A stretch of DNA of 64,000 bases from Maylandia zebra (Eukaryota > Chordata > Actinopteri > Cichliformes > Cichlidae). Position numbers and translations under genes: made by a program. The stretch lies in contig NC_135184.1 in the NCBI RefSeq assembly GCF_041146795.1, positions 9,662,967-9,726,966 on the forward strand, in the 5' to 3' direction. The notes beneath the pieces are model-generated. The model saw nothing but the letters and a program-made list of their open reading frames with translations, was not told the origin of the DNA and did no database searches. Of this stretch, positions 46,801-59,400 are shown in pieces. Position 1 is the first letter of the stretch. Each line of letters opens with the position of its first letter.

Positions 46801-49231
46801 TCAGAAAAAAGAAGGCTTAATAAAACAGTAAGACTTTATGAATATTATGGGAATATTGATGATTAAAAATAAGGTAATCAAACACACTAATGACCTCACA
46901 CAGTGATAGTCCACTGGCTCAGTGGTTATCCTCATCCCTTCATGACCTCGTTCGAGCTCATCAGTCACCTGTGTGCATGCTGTGTGGTATTTGCATGTTC
47001 TCGCTGACAGCAGCGGACCTGTAATTTTCCTGCTGTGTAACAGACTCTTAAGGTATCCTGAGGTAGCCTTGAGTCCTTGTGTTACCTCAAACGGCATCTG
47101 TTTGCTGGAATTTCACGACAACAACAAAAAGCTAAGATACAAATGGAAAAATGACAAAAATCTAATTTGGCTCACTTCTCAATATTTCAGGATTTAATTT
47201 AGAAACTTTCACAACTTCAGCACTGATTACTGCTCTTGGAGGTAATTGATCAATTTTCTTCAATGCCACAGTTTTGCATTCATGTGAAATCAGCACTTGA
47301 AAAAAAAAAAGTGCAAGTTTGACTTTATCTATACCACCAGAAAAAACAACAAAAATGTTCTCACATAAGTTTTTGTAATTATAAAAGAAAAACAAATCAA
47401 ACAGAGCTGCGAGCTTAAAAACAAACTATTTTCTCTCAGCATTACTGATATAGCCGTACAATAAGTGTGTGTCTGTCTTACATAATTAAGTCCACTCCAA
47501 GAAACTGCCTAATAAACAACACCCAGTAAAAATACTGGGAGAGAAAACAACCACAATGGTGATTTAAGTTTTTAACTATTTGCTACATTTTTATCGTTGC
47601 TGTGAATTTGATTTTATGAGTCAATCCTTGACTCTGGCTCTAGTCTGTTCTCAAAGCAAAAAAGAGCTAAATAACATCTGCATCATGCAGCGAGGTGAAA
47701 TGAAACTTGGCAGCAGTGTGGCTGCATCCCCAAAGACTTATTACAGTCAGAGGACACACTTGAAAAATTAAATTATTCTACATTTTCCTGACACTCCTTA
47801 CAAAAGGCGGCGCTGACCCAAAGAGCCCACTGGGAGAACGACTACACTGGAAAATGTCAAATCTGTGGCAAATGGAAGGAGCTGTCACAACAGCACAGCA
47901 AGATTATCTAGACTTGCATGATTTTCATTTCAATAATTCTTTCCACAAATCGATCTTGTTTCCGTAATGTAACGACCTGCTCCTGCAACTTCTGTTCTTG
48001 TTTTCTCACACTGCAATAACTTCACAACAACCTGATCGCATTCCTACAAAAATATCTTATCCTCACAAGATTAAAATGTGCTATCTTTGGAACGGCGATC
48101 GTGTTCCAGCAGGACTTGCTGTAAGAACAACATATGGATGTTGTTCTTACAAGATAACATGTTCTCAGAGGTTAATTTTGATCTGACAAGATCACTGATT
48201 TTCACACTGATTTTCTCCCAACATGACTTCTTCTCCACATTATACTGCACTTGATACTCTCTTTGTACGACTCAGTATCCTGCTTCCAGAAAAGAGCTTG
48301 TTGATTTGAGTCAGAGAAACTTTTTTTTTTTCATGCATCTCCCCATAGTGTGCTTCCTCTGAAGTATTTTGATGTTGCAAACAAACGTAAAAAGATTTTC
48401 TAGTTTATTGCCCTTGTTTCAGCTTCTTCCCACAGTTAATTTAAAAATTATAAGCTCCCAAAAATATAACAGTAGGGCTGATGGATATTTCAACACAAAT
48501 TGCATCTATAAATGTCATGTCGTGAAAGAAATAAATATAGCCTTAACTTTTTACCTTCCCAACTGTTACCAACCTGCCCTCTATGTAAATTGAACCCTTA
48601 ACTCTATGGTGGCAGTACTTTTACTGTGTTTTAATGTTATTTGAGTAAAGGCACACAAGTATAATCAGGAATTTGTACTGAAAATATACAAATGCAAAAA
48701 AATTCTACTACATTTAAGTACATCTGATTATGTATTAGTAGAAGAAAAACCACCAATATAAAATATCTGTTGATAAATGCCATCTGTCAACAAGTTCATT
48801 AGGGGTTAAAATGTTAGTTTTTTTTTTATATAGTTTGTCACTGATTGGCTTAATATGGAAAAGTTAGGATTATACTCGAGCAGTATGAATGTGCATGTGG
48901 GCACACATGAACACCCCAGAAGTATATCTATTTTTATGCTGCTGTGTCGTCGGCTTGTATTCTGCTGCTTGAAAACTTATTGCCAGCATGACTTTTGCCA
49001 TTTTTCTTTGCTTTAAAAATTTATGTGACTTTATTTGGATGACAAGGCAGACCCAGGAAAGTATCAGCACTGGCTAGCTGGCTTGGTTAGCAAGGTGCAC
49101 CTGTGTGTCTCGGTACAACTGAACACTAAATAAGATCAAACGGTACAAACCCTCTCACTGAGTAATTGTGCTCATGAATGAACCTCTAATGCAATTTAAA
49201 TGTGTAATTTATTAACTATAAAAGAAAGTTT
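46801..49231. other. intergenic, no gene seen
   Basis: No supported exon. Contains a perfect 13-bp hairpin at 48121-48150. Confidence 0.5.
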
Positions 49232-49510
49232 ACAGGATGGATAGGAGTGGAAATGAGTACATGAGGGGGACAGCTCAGACTGAGCGTTTGGAGAAGTTAG
49301 AGAGGAAAGGCGGAGATGTTTTGGACATGTGCAGAGGAAGGATGGCGGGTGTAATGAAGTTGGAGCTGCCAGACAGGAGGGGAAGAGGAAGACCCAGAGA
49401 AAGTTTATGGATGCAGAGGATTTGTGTGACAGAAGATGCTAGGGATAGGGAAGGAAGGAGATAATCTGCTGTGGTGACTCCTAAATGGGTTTAAAAGTAG
49501 AAAAAAGATA
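49232..49510 (+). mobile_element. RTE/BovB-like LINE 3' end
   Basis: The translation has ERLEKLERKGGDVLDMCRGR, then LELPDRRGRGRPRESLWMQR and a Trp/Arg-rich stop region. This is the usual C-terminus of RTE/BovB ORF2 (GHV-x-R then RGRP-x-x-RW). Only the last ~75 codons and a short tail remain. Confidence 0.6.
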
Positions 49511-49624
49511 AACACTGTGCTGCTGTGTTGAAAGGGGTGGTGGTGGGGTGGTAAAGCTTTTTTTTTTTTTTTTTTTAAATGGGAGTGTATGGGGTCTGTC
49601 TCAATTTTTAAGCAGTTGTACGTA

Positions 49625-50520
49625 CAGTGAGGGAAATAATTATTTGAATGTAAAGAGCGAGGACTCTGTGTGGACAGTGGGGGAATCCCCTGTTGAATTT
49701 GTATTGAACAGTCTCTAATTGTTATAATAGTTTCATTATAGCAGAGAGAGAGAAAGAATATTAACCAAAAATCCACAAAAAAATACATTACATAAAAGAT
49801 ATAAGTCGCTTTGCATGTCATTGAGTGAAATAACTCAACCGGAATTCCCAGATTGGCTGTGTGTCATACAATTAGTCAATTACAGATACTCTTACTGATT
49901 GCAGCTTATTTTGTGTATAAAGCACACGTCCTCACAATGATTTTTCCCCCTCCACCATCATGGGAAAGACCAAAGAGCTGTCAAAGGACATCAAGAAGCA
50001 GACCGTTGACCTGCACAAGGGTGGAATGGACTACAAGACCACCAGCAAGAAGCTTGGTGAGAAAATGACAAATATTGGTGTGATTATTTGGAAATGAAAC
50101 AAATAAAAATGACCACCAATTGCCCTCAGTCTGGAGCTCCATGCAAGTTCTTGCCTCATGGGGTTAGAATGATCATGAGAAAGGTGGCGGATCAGCCCCA
50201 AACTGGGAGGTAACACACAATGCAGGGTCCACAAGGTCCCTCTGCTCAAGAAGGAACATGTACAGGATGATCTTAAATTTGCCAGAGACTGCTGTGGTCA
50301 GATGAAACCAAAATCACACCACCCCCACACTTAAGCACGGAGGAGGAAACATGCTTTGCAGCTGTTTTTCTATTAAGGGTTCAAAATCCTGAACAAGAGC
50401 CTCCTTCTCTCAGCCAGAACACTGAAGATGACTCACAGATGGGTCTTCAAGCATAAGAATGACCCAAAACCAAGGTAACAAAAGAGTGGCAGAAGAAAAA
50501 TGTACCTCACTGTGCACTGA
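49625..50520 (+). mobile_element. Tc1-like transposon remnant, family T4
   Basis: Begins TACAGTGAGGGAAATAATTA, a Tc1-type end. From about 49960 the + strand reads GKTKELSKDIKKQTVDLHKG and [14 protein letters not shown], the helix-turn-helix of Tc1 transposases. A WSDETK-like block lies near 50290 and an HGGGN-like block near 50335. Frameshifts throughout; the right end was not found. Confidence 0.7.
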
Positions 50521-51830
50521 CATCCACACACTTCTTAGACCATTGTGATATGGAAAACAAACCACAAGTGAATTAACACATATGAGATCCTTAAATTATT
50601 GAAAGCATGCCCAGTTACCCATCGCTTTGGTTAACCTTCTAAGATCCACCGTTAATGAAACAAATGGACTTTAAACATCTTTCTAATACTGTAGGGTCTT
50701 TACAATATAAAGTATCTTTAGGTGGCTGTGACTGTGAATTTATATTAGTAAAACTGAACCAAAATGATATGAATGGAATTGAATTAACATTGACTTTGTC
50801 ATTATTTTAGTTTAAACTGGGCCACCCTCAGCTCCAGGGCCCATCAGCTGCAGTCCAGCTGTAGGCCCACGAGCACATTTGACCTGTATTGCCAGTTCAA
50901 AGGTAACAGCTGTGCTTTGGGTTCACAGAGCAAGCTAAATAAAAAAAGGAAGATAAATCCTCACATTAAAATCCCAGATTAGATTTTTCCAGTTCCATAT
51001 TCTCTCAGCGGTGCACTGTGTTATCATTCTGCCTCTTTCTGCCTGACTTATGATTCAATTTTAACTTTGTTCGTCTCGGCACTGGTGAAATCACATGTTG
51101 ATTTTTACAATTTACCAGTTTAGAACTTTTTGAATTTCAAGGACTACTGGAGTATAGTGTCTGATCAGATCAGTGTGCCTCAAAGGTAAACAACACACAG
51201 TATTGGTATCAGATAACTCTTTTGTTAAAAAACAAAGATGAAGATTGGCATTCTGTTAATAACACACAGAATATAAATAGTTGTCTATATGTATTTTACT
51301 CTGATTTTGTACAGTAATGATTACTTGTTCTCTTGGTTCCTACACCTATACTTTGACTTGTATGAATTCAGAAGAGGAAACCAGAGAAAGAGATGAGAAA
51401 AATGAAAAATCAGTGAATATGACTGACAGCACTTTTTTCTGTAGATTAGATATAATTCAGGACAACATCATACCACCAAGTTCATGAAAGTATAAATATT
51501 TCATAGAAAAGTTACTTATAAACGCTTTGCATAATGTTCCCTTTCCTTCTCATTTTGGTTAGCTTCAGTGATGTAGCTGAGGTAAAAAGCATCCCAAAAC
51601 ACAGATCAAACATGTGTGAAAGTGTAATTGTGCAGACAGTTCTGAACATGAGCAGAAATCTTGCTGAAAAATATCTGATCTATTAAGTCCAGCAGTAAAT
51701 TTAAATAAATGGATTTTTCATTGACTGCATAGTTATATCAGGTTAAGCTTGATATTAGCCAGACATTTTAAGCTGTTACGTTTGGCTCTCAGTCTTCAAA
51801 AGAAGACTAAAAAATGCCTTTATTTGTCTT
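50521..51830. other. intergenic, no gene seen
   Basis: No exon, RNA or clear repeat recognised. Confidence 0.5.
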
Positions 51831-52120
51831 GAGGGCGATCGTGGCTCAAGAGTTGGGAGTTCGCCTTGTAATCGGAAGGTTGCCGGTTTGAGCCCCGGCT
51901 TGGACAGTCTCGGTCGTTGTGTCCTTGGGCAAGACACTTCACCTGGTGGTGGTGGTCAGAGGTGGCGCCAGTGTCTGGCCTCTGTCAGTGTGCCCCAGGG
52001 TGGCTGTGACTACAATGTAGTTTGCCATCACCAGTGTGTGAATGGGTGGATGACTGGTTGTGTAAAGCGCTTTGGGGTCCTTAGGGACGAGTAAAGCGCT
52101 ATACAAATAAAGGCCATTTA
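51831..52120 (+). repeat. tRNA-derived SINE family A, full-length copy
   Basis: Pol III A box TGGCTCAAGAG (51842-51852) and B box GGTTTGAGCCC (51885-51895) mark a tRNA-like head. The body includes TGTCCTTGGGCAAGACACTT and GCCATCACCAGTGTGTGAAT, and the tail GTAAAGCGCTTTGGGGTCCT and GCGCTATACAAATAAAGGCC. Other copies: 15232-15380, 46703-46800, 63766-64000. Confidence 0.88.
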
Positions 52121-52389
52121 CCATTTGACTCTAATATGATAATAATAATCATAATAATAATGCCAGACTACCTGGGAGCCTCACTGCATTATGTTTCAAA
52201 CAGTTAAATGAGATGTTGCAAGAAAGGGATATTAAATAAAAACAAAAACAACTCTTCTCTGGTTGGAAAAGCACTCATGTCTTAACTCAAACAGTGTACG
52301 CCATCCAGTACACTTATTTGAACAAATTTCAGGCAACAGTAAGTGACATATAGTTAGATTCACACTTTACCTATGGCAGTAACATTGTT

Positions 52390-53090
52390 TAAACACAGCA
52401 CTGTTTAAAAGTCTTGAGTTTTCCAGGCTTCTTGAAGGACATTCAAAGCTCTTCTTTGGATGCTGGCTACTTTCTGTTATGTTCTCCATCAAAATGATCT
52501 CACACTGCTTCAACAATTTTGAGATCTGGGCTCCTGGGAAGCCAATCCATGACTAATGAAGTTTCATTTAGTGTTTTTCTATCCAGCTTTACTTTTATTG
52601 GCAGTGTGTCTCGGTGTTTCATTGTCATGTTGAAAAACCAAAACATTGTCAATCAGAAGACTTTCAGATTGGATGAAAATCTAACGATGCTCTTCTACTT
52701 TCAGAATTCCATCAATTTTGACAAGATCTCCAAAACTATTGGCTGAAACGCAGCCACACCCATGACAGAGCCTTCCCTTTGTTTTACAAATGGCTGTATA
52801 CACTGATGAACCTCCTGACATCCTCTGTATACTTTAACAATAATGTGAACTAAAAACTCCATGAGACCCGATGCCACTGCCACTCTCCCACTGAGACCAT
52901 TTCTGATGAGGCTTCAATGGACACTATATGTCAACAGGAGGGCCAGATACATTTCTCTGGTCCTGTGTCAGGTCTTTACCTTTTCTCCTCAAGGACATGC
53001 CAATCAAATACTGTTTATCTGCAGTAGATAATTTTTTTAAGCCTGTCACTTCTTCTTTTATCCCCCACGTGTACACACTGTACACCATAC
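52390..53090 (-). mobile_element. Tc1-like transposon remnant, family T5
   Basis: On the reverse strand KKLSTADKQYLIGMSLRRKG (about 53000-53050) looks like the DNA-binding region, FQHDNETPRHTANK (52600-52640) the second catalytic Asp block, and NVLQEAWKT (52430-52455) the C-terminus. Many stops. A T-rich end-like motif AAAAGTCTTGAG lies at 52407-52418. Confidence 0.6.
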
Positions 53091-53439
53091 TGAGGCAGAA
53101 ATGCAATTTGAAATTGATTCTTTCACTAAGCGGCTTAATTAAAAAACAAAAACCGCAAAAAAACCAAGAAACATTCCTCTGAAAAGGATCAGATGGACTG
53201 GACTAAAAATGAGTGAAAAAACAGCCCATGTTCCAAAAAAAAAAAAAAAGAAAAAAACTTTGGAAGACCATCGGAATGTCTGGAAAAATCCAAGACCACT
53301 TTGAAAAACGAGTCTGGCTCTTTGGAAGCAAATTATGAAGAAATGAGGGGCGGTACTGCATAACCTTAAAGTCCGTCTCTGCCTACACTCAACACACAGC
53401 ACCCTCTGTTATTATTGTTTCCCTCGTCCTCATGTTCCT
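53091..53439. other. sequence between Tc1 remnant and CpG-rich promoter
   Basis: A-rich with an A-run at 53236-53250. Nothing coding recognised. Confidence 0.5.
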
Positions 53440-53754
53440 GATGTTGTAAAACGCCAGGGCGTCAGCGGCGGTCACGTGCCGCACACGGGGCGGGGCTACG
53501 CGTCTCAGCCGGCCAGTAGCAACGCAGCGTCGTTGCAGGTCCCAGCAGCTCCATGGGAGGAAAAAAAAACAGAGAGGAGACGTATAACGGTACACTCCAA
53601 CATTTATGGAGCCGATCCCCGCATACCACCGCACTGCACCCGCATCTGCTCCTGTGATGAGCACGTGAGGAAACGTGCTTGCAGACGGAGGTGGTGAGCG
53701 CGTTTAGGGGCTGAAGAAAACAGGCGGTCCACCATTGTCTGCGTGGAAATAAGA
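53440..53754 (+). promoter_or_regulatory. CpG-rich promoter and 5' UTR
   Basis: A sharp rise in G+C and CpG against AT-rich surroundings. Contains an E-box CACGTG (53473-53478) and a GC box GGGGCGGGGC (53487-53496), with no TATA box. It sits immediately upstream of a short coding exon with a strong GTAAGA donor, as expected of a vertebrate promoter-first-exon unit. Confidence 0.65.
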
Positions 53755-53772
53755 ATGGCCTGGATGTGGAAG
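53755..53772 (+). CDS. st6galnac3: possible first coding exon of st6galnac3
   Basis: ATG followed by five codons (M-A-W-M-W-K) ends exactly at a GTAAGA donor (53773). ST6GALNAC3, an alpha-2,6-sialyltransferase of the Golgi acting on GM1b-type gangliosides and sialyl-T glycans, starts MACILK in human as I recall, with a long intron soon after. It lies on the same strand beyond RABGGTB at human 1p31. The fit is therefore position, orientation, a CpG promoter and the MA-x-x-x-K start. Six residues are too few for proof, and another gene is possible. Remaining exons would lie beyond the window. Confidence 0.4.
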
Positions 53773-55463
53773 GTAAGAGGGGGTTTCTCTTACTCATATG
53801 CTGCTGTCATTAAAGGAAGAAACGCACATCAGGAGGCTGAGACGTGGCCGGCTTTCCGCCAGTGTGCATTTTAGCAGATGTGCGCTGAAACGTGATCCGG
53901 GCAGCTGCATTTGGCAGTGGTGATGCTCGGCGGAGGTAATTAACCCTCCTCTGCTTCCTGTCTGCTGGGCTTTTTTGTGTGTGTTTTGGGGGGGCCTTGT
54001 GCAAATATGATGGAAGCAGATTCCTGTGTTTGAGTTTAGTTTTCAACCCATGTTTGTGTTTATTTAACAAACAAGCAAATAAATAAATAAATGGCAGCAT
54101 CAGCAGGCCAGCCAGCTGTGCACACAACATCCTTCCTGACATGTCCAGGTGTTCACATCACGTGAGCTGAGGGAAAGTTAACAAATCTCTGACGTCCTTC
54201 ACAGGAAGCAGATTTCACTTCGTTTGAAACTTCTTTAATGGGACTACACACTGATTTCTCTTAATAAAGGATGACAGTAGCAGGTATTGTCTTTATGATT
54301 TAAATAACTTCTTCGTGAAATGTAGGAATATCATGAAAAATATCGACCACCGCTTTCCAGAGTTCTACACATAGTCTAGTGGTTCAAACTGCAGGGCATG
54401 GACAGTCTGCTGAAAATATACAGTGAAATTAAGATAAATGATTAATGATGTAAAGGAATTAGTAAAAAACTGTAACGTGTGGAGAAATAACATTTTTTCA
54501 ACTTCTGAAGTGGTGTATACCTGAGAAAGTTGGGAACCACAACATAGTGTCTGAAATCTGCTCAGCAGGTTAAAGCTTGCTTAGCTGACAGTGAAAATTT
54601 AGGGATTATGAGTTTCAGAAGCAAAGAGTGTTTTAAAATGTTGCTTAATGAATCTAACTAAACTAAACTAATTGGGCTGTTTTGTTTTCCCAAGTTATAA
54701 TTTAGGCTTGAATTGTGAAGGTAGTGATAGTATGGGCAGCTTTTTTTCCTGTCAAGCCAACAGATATTTAGTTAAAATGGTTATTGCTGAACTCTTAAAG
54801 ATATTTTCAAAGTATCTGTCTATCATTCATTTTCTTGTCCGATTCAGGGCCGTGAGGATGGTCAACCTTTTGCCCCATGACAGCCGAACAGGTCTCTGGA
54901 CCACTGTTGGGCTTAATTTAGACCTCTGTTGATTCCATGGAGAGCTTATGATGTAGCCTTTGCAAATGGCCAATGCCGCTCCCAGCCATAATAACTGCAT
55001 GGACGTCATCAAAGCGGTGTGTAGTTAAATTTTTAGTGAAGTTTGTGTCATGTTACAGTGTAGGATTTAAAAAAGCTTTGTGATTATGACATACCTACAC
55101 TGTTGATTCAACTAGGGATTTATAGGTATGTGTCATAATAGATTTCGTGTAACCACAGACCCTTCTGAAACCGACATGGTAACCCACGGTGTAACCTGAA
55201 ATGTAGCCACGTCATGGTGATACAAGGACACTGACAGGCCTGGTTGGTACTATCTGTATCCTGCTACTTTGACGGATTCATTTAAATCGATCAGAAGATA
55301 ATGGACTGCTCAAGGAAAGAAGTCTGAAAGTCCATCCATCCATCCATCCATCCAACCATTATATCACTTAAGACCAAAAAAAAGCAAAAATCTTTAAAAC
55401 TGTGAAGCAAGAATGAGTGTGTTTGTCAGGACTGAAGCAATTGAAGTTGATTTTGACGTTACA
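53773..55463 (+). other. putative first intron, start
   Basis: Begins GTAAGA. No second exon seen. Holds an (ATCC)n run at 55330-55354 and otherwise unremarkable sequence. Confidence 0.45.
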
Positions 55464-56535
55464 TATTCACTGGCCACTTTATTAGGTGCACCTTGCTAGT
55501 ACTGGGTTGGACCCCTTTAATCTTCAGAACTGCCTTATTTCTTTGTGGCACAGATTTAACAAGGGGCTTGTAACATTCCTCTGAGATTTTGTTCCATATT
55601 TGATGTGTTAGCATCACACATCTATGATGCAAATTTCCCATTTCACCGCATCTCAAAGGTGCTGGATTGAGCTCTAACTGAGACCAAGAAGGCCATTTGA
55701 GTGCAGTGAACTAATTTTAATGTTCAAGAAACCAGTTTGGAGGATGATGGTACAGTGTGATCATAAATTAATGGACATGGTGAAAAACAATATTCAGGTA
55801 TATTGTCAGACTTTAAAAAATGCTCAGTTGGTAATAAAGGGCCCAAAGTGTACCAAGAACATATCCCCTCCAACATTACAACAGCATAGGCCTGAGCTGT
55901 TGATTCAAGGCAGGGTGGATCCACTCTTTGCTGATGTTTACACTAAATTCTGACCCAGTCAACCTAATATTGCAAAAGAAATTGACGCTTATCAGACCAG
56001 GGAACATTTTTAAAGTCTTGTTTTTTCTTAGCCAATGTGAATTGTACTCTTAGTTTTCTGTTCTTAGCTGATAGTAGTGGAATGTGGTGTGGTGTTCTGC
56101 TGCTGTAGCCCATCTCCTTTAAGGTTTGAGATGCTCATCTGCATAACTTAGTTGCAATGAGTGGTTATTTGAGTAGCTAGTGGTGTCCTATCAGCTCAAA
56201 GTGTTTGGCCATACTCTGACTCTGACATCAAACAGGCATTTTGATCAGTCACTCAATGGATATTTTTAATTTTTTTTCCAGACCATTCTCTGTAAACTCA
56301 TGATTGTGTGGTAAAATCCCAGCAGATCAACAGTTGATTAAATACTCAGCAGCCTGTTAAGCACCAACACCCAACCCATCACTTAAATGATCTGTCTTCC
56401 ACATTTTGATACTGGTTTGAACTTCAGCAGGAAATCTTACCTGAATGGATTGAGTTGCGATCATGTGATTGGCTGGTTAGACATTTGTGTTATTGAGCAG
56501 TTGAATGGGGTACCCAACAATAGGCGTGAATGAGT
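55464..56535 (-). mobile_element. Tc1-like family T1, longest copy
   Basis: Left end TATTCACTGGCCACTTTATT; the right end GGTACCCAACAATAGG is its eroded inverted partner. The transposase is on the reverse strand and heavily broken, but blocks such as GTTGGACCCCTTTAATCTTC, GGGCCCAAAGTGTACCAAGA, CAAGGCAGGGTGGATCCA and GATTGGCTGGTTAG follow the family order. Copies at 28285 and 60508 share the orientation. Confidence 0.8.
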
Positions 56536-59034
56536 TTTGTGTTGTAACTTGTGTGCTTAAAGCTTAATACGGTAACTTCTTAGTCTGTTGTGCTCGATCG
56601 TGAGGTTTTTGATGCTGTAAGAGTAGTTGAACATATTGCGTTGTGCCTTCTAAGAGGATTTTACATGTTCATTTCCCTTTCTCTTAAAAAAAGCATACAC
56701 AAAATCAGTTCATCACCATTAACATAATGTGTTTTTGCCACGTTTAATATATTATCCTTTTTTATTTTTTTGCTATAGTTGAAAGATGACTGACAGTATC
56801 CAAACACCCACGACCTCCTCTTCAGCTTCATCAAGAAACAATATGTCACTTCAAAAACTTTACTGTCACACCCGCATCTGCTCTGTTAGGCTGTTTTTGT
56901 TATGGGAGACAGCAGTTAATTTCACACTAGATTTGACACTGTAATATCAAAAACGGGGAAAAAAGAAAATATAATTACACGGTACAAGTTTCAGAGTGAC
57001 TGAACGAAATGTAAACGAGAAGTGGACGCAAGTAAATGAGCTGTAACTTTAAATTAAATGATACCAGTGTCCTTGTTTCTTATTAGCTCCGTATTATTCT
57101 GATGTAGATAGTGGCTATGAGGTACATAAATCCAAACCCACCTAATACAAATGTTTGTGTCTTTAATACTTCAATCATATAATAAATTTTCTTTTTTTCT
57201 GATATACATACGCTGCTATAGTGATCATACAAAACATGGCAAGTTTAAATAGTGAGATTAGTCTGTCTACAAGTACTAAGTATATGCACTTGTAAGTACT
57301 AAGTAAATAATGTATCTACACAATAGTAAATGTCCTTAACATTATCAAATGAGACGCATACTCTGGCTGTGAGTGCAGAAACGTTCTGATTGTGAATCGA
57401 TCCAATCAGAATGAAGTTAGCGTAAATATAGAGACGGTAAAAGTTTGCTTGAGGCAGGATGCACTAAGTGTGCAGACCAAGGCTCAGTATGGCATGCTAA
57501 GGTAAGTAAAGGGGAAACTGTCAAACATGCAGAACTATTCTAGCAGAATCCAAGAATAAATATAGAGCTGGGAATAAACAGAAACGATTCCCATTGAAGG
57601 AGCTATTAGTTGAGGACCTCCAGCATCACATTGACTTTATCATATCATTTATATACTCTCTGCACGAGTTTTAAGGTAAATGTCAACAATTTACTGTCAT
57701 ATGTTCTTGTAATATGTTTAAATGTTGATTTGTCCAGTAGCTGTATAGCGTTTTCATGGATTTCTTGGATGTCTGTGCATATTGTTTTCTTTTTACATTC
57801 TTAAATAGGCAATAAAGGATGGATAGATGATGTAATTTAAGTGCTGCAAAAATGAAACTGCAAAATGAAAAAAAACCAACCCCCAAAACAAACAAAATAT
57901 GCAAATGATTGTGTTCCATTTCTGCTGAATATGTATAGATAATAGCAGTCTTTAGAAAATAACTTTCCGTTGATTCAGTGCAATTAGAAGAGCACCAATA
58001 AAACCACAGAGTGATGAAAGTCACGGTGACGTTTGTGTTTTTGTTATTGAGGAATAATGCCTGACATTTTAATCTTTCTGGCAGTTTTCTCTTAAGTGGA
58101 AACCTGGGGGGATGTTGAAGTTACATATTTCAGGAATATTATGATTTTTTTTCTCCATACACCAGTTTTTCCATCATCTCTTTATTATTTATTATTTTAT
58201 TTTCAAGGTTTACTGCCAACTAAAATTTTAACCACTAACTAATATTAGGTAAACAAATGACTCCATGAATTAAAGCCAGATGTGGAGGTCTGACATGTTA
58301 GCAGATATCAGGTTATTGCAGCATCATGTATGCTGCTGAATTTTAAAAGGAAGCTGTTAAGGTTATTTTCGTGGCCCAGGGAAACACTGACAAGATTGTT
58401 TTTCATTTGTGAAGTGCTTTTATCAGAGTGTACATTATCTTGGTCACCATTTGTAAACTTATTGGGTAATTCTGGTTTATTGCATCCTAGAGGATTTTCC
58501 ATTATTGTGACTATTGTGGGTCTCTGGGTCATACTAGCTCAGCACTCTCAACCCCTATTTTAAAGATCTGGGAAATGAAGAGTATCATTAAACTGCATCT
58601 GAGTAAACTCAGAAATTACACGCATTGAATTGCTTTTTTTGCTAGCTGCGTTAGAAATCTCCCTCTGGGAATGCTTGTAGACTGACTGACCTAGCTGTCC
58701 AAATAGTCACTGTTTAGTGTGTGTTTGTGCTGGAGTAAGAGTAGCAATTATATCAGCACACAAAATGACTGTTTTCTTGTTGTGATAGGTGATTTCAGAG
58801 GAGCTGAAACACTAATTTGTTCTTACAGCTCCACACCTTGGATTGCTCTCACACATGAACGCATGAAGCTTTTCCATGTCAGGAACAAACAGGTCCCAGT
58901 CAGTGCAGCAAGTTTTCCTCCAAAATCAGAGATTTTCTTTCAGAGCAGTTGTTGTCTTTCACAATTTCTTTGCTTCTGCATCCATCCTCCATGGACTCAT
59001 CACTTTCTTCATAATGTTCCATCAATTTTCTCCC
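56536..59034. other. putative intron, no feature
   Basis: AT-rich. A GGATGGATAG tail at 57820-57829 may end a LINE or SINE that I could not define. No exon supported. Confidence 0.45.
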
Positions 59035-59400
59035 ATTTATCTGGGTCCAGGTCGAGAGAGCAACAGTCTAAACAGAGACACACATATCTTCATTTCCCCA
59101 GCAGAGATGTTATCACTCCAGCGTGTCTCAGGTCTATTCCAGGGCCTCCTTCTGGTAGAAGTGAAAAACCTAACCTAGGGAATGCCCAGAAGGCATCCTA
59201 GTCACCTCAACCACCTCAACTGGTTCCCTTCGATGTGGAGGAGTAGCTGCTCTTCTCTGAACTCCTCATGAATGACTGAGCTCCAGCCATTCGCCAAAGG
59301 AGAGCATTGCCACCCTTTGGAAGAAGCTCATTTGCAGTCCTTGTACCCACGATCTCATCCTTTTGGTCACAACCTAAAGCTTGTGACCATAGGTGAAGGT
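59035..59400 (-). mobile_element. Rex3 3'-end remnant, reverse
   Basis: Matches 12925-13340 in the same orientation: CCCCAGCAGAG, TCACTCCAGCGTGTCTCAGG, CTTCGATGTGGAGGAGTAGC, TTTGGAAGAAGCTCATTTGC and GTGACCATAGGTGA. Frame destroyed. Confidence 0.88.

Noticed and set aside
48121..48150. microRNA precursor
   Set aside because: Arms of 13 bp with a 4-base loop are far too short, and flanks are not complementary.
51842..51900. tRNA gene
   Set aside because: A and B boxes are present, but the sequence does not fold as a cloverleaf and is continuous with a SINE body found elsewhere in the window.
53462..53797. 111-codon minus frame through the CpG island
   Set aside because: Typical open frame by composition in CpG-rich DNA; no domain and no splice context. 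A divergent transcript cannot be excluded.
58719..59201. 160-codon + frame
   Set aside because: Its 3' part overlaps the antisense Rex3 remnant; no domain recognised in the rest.
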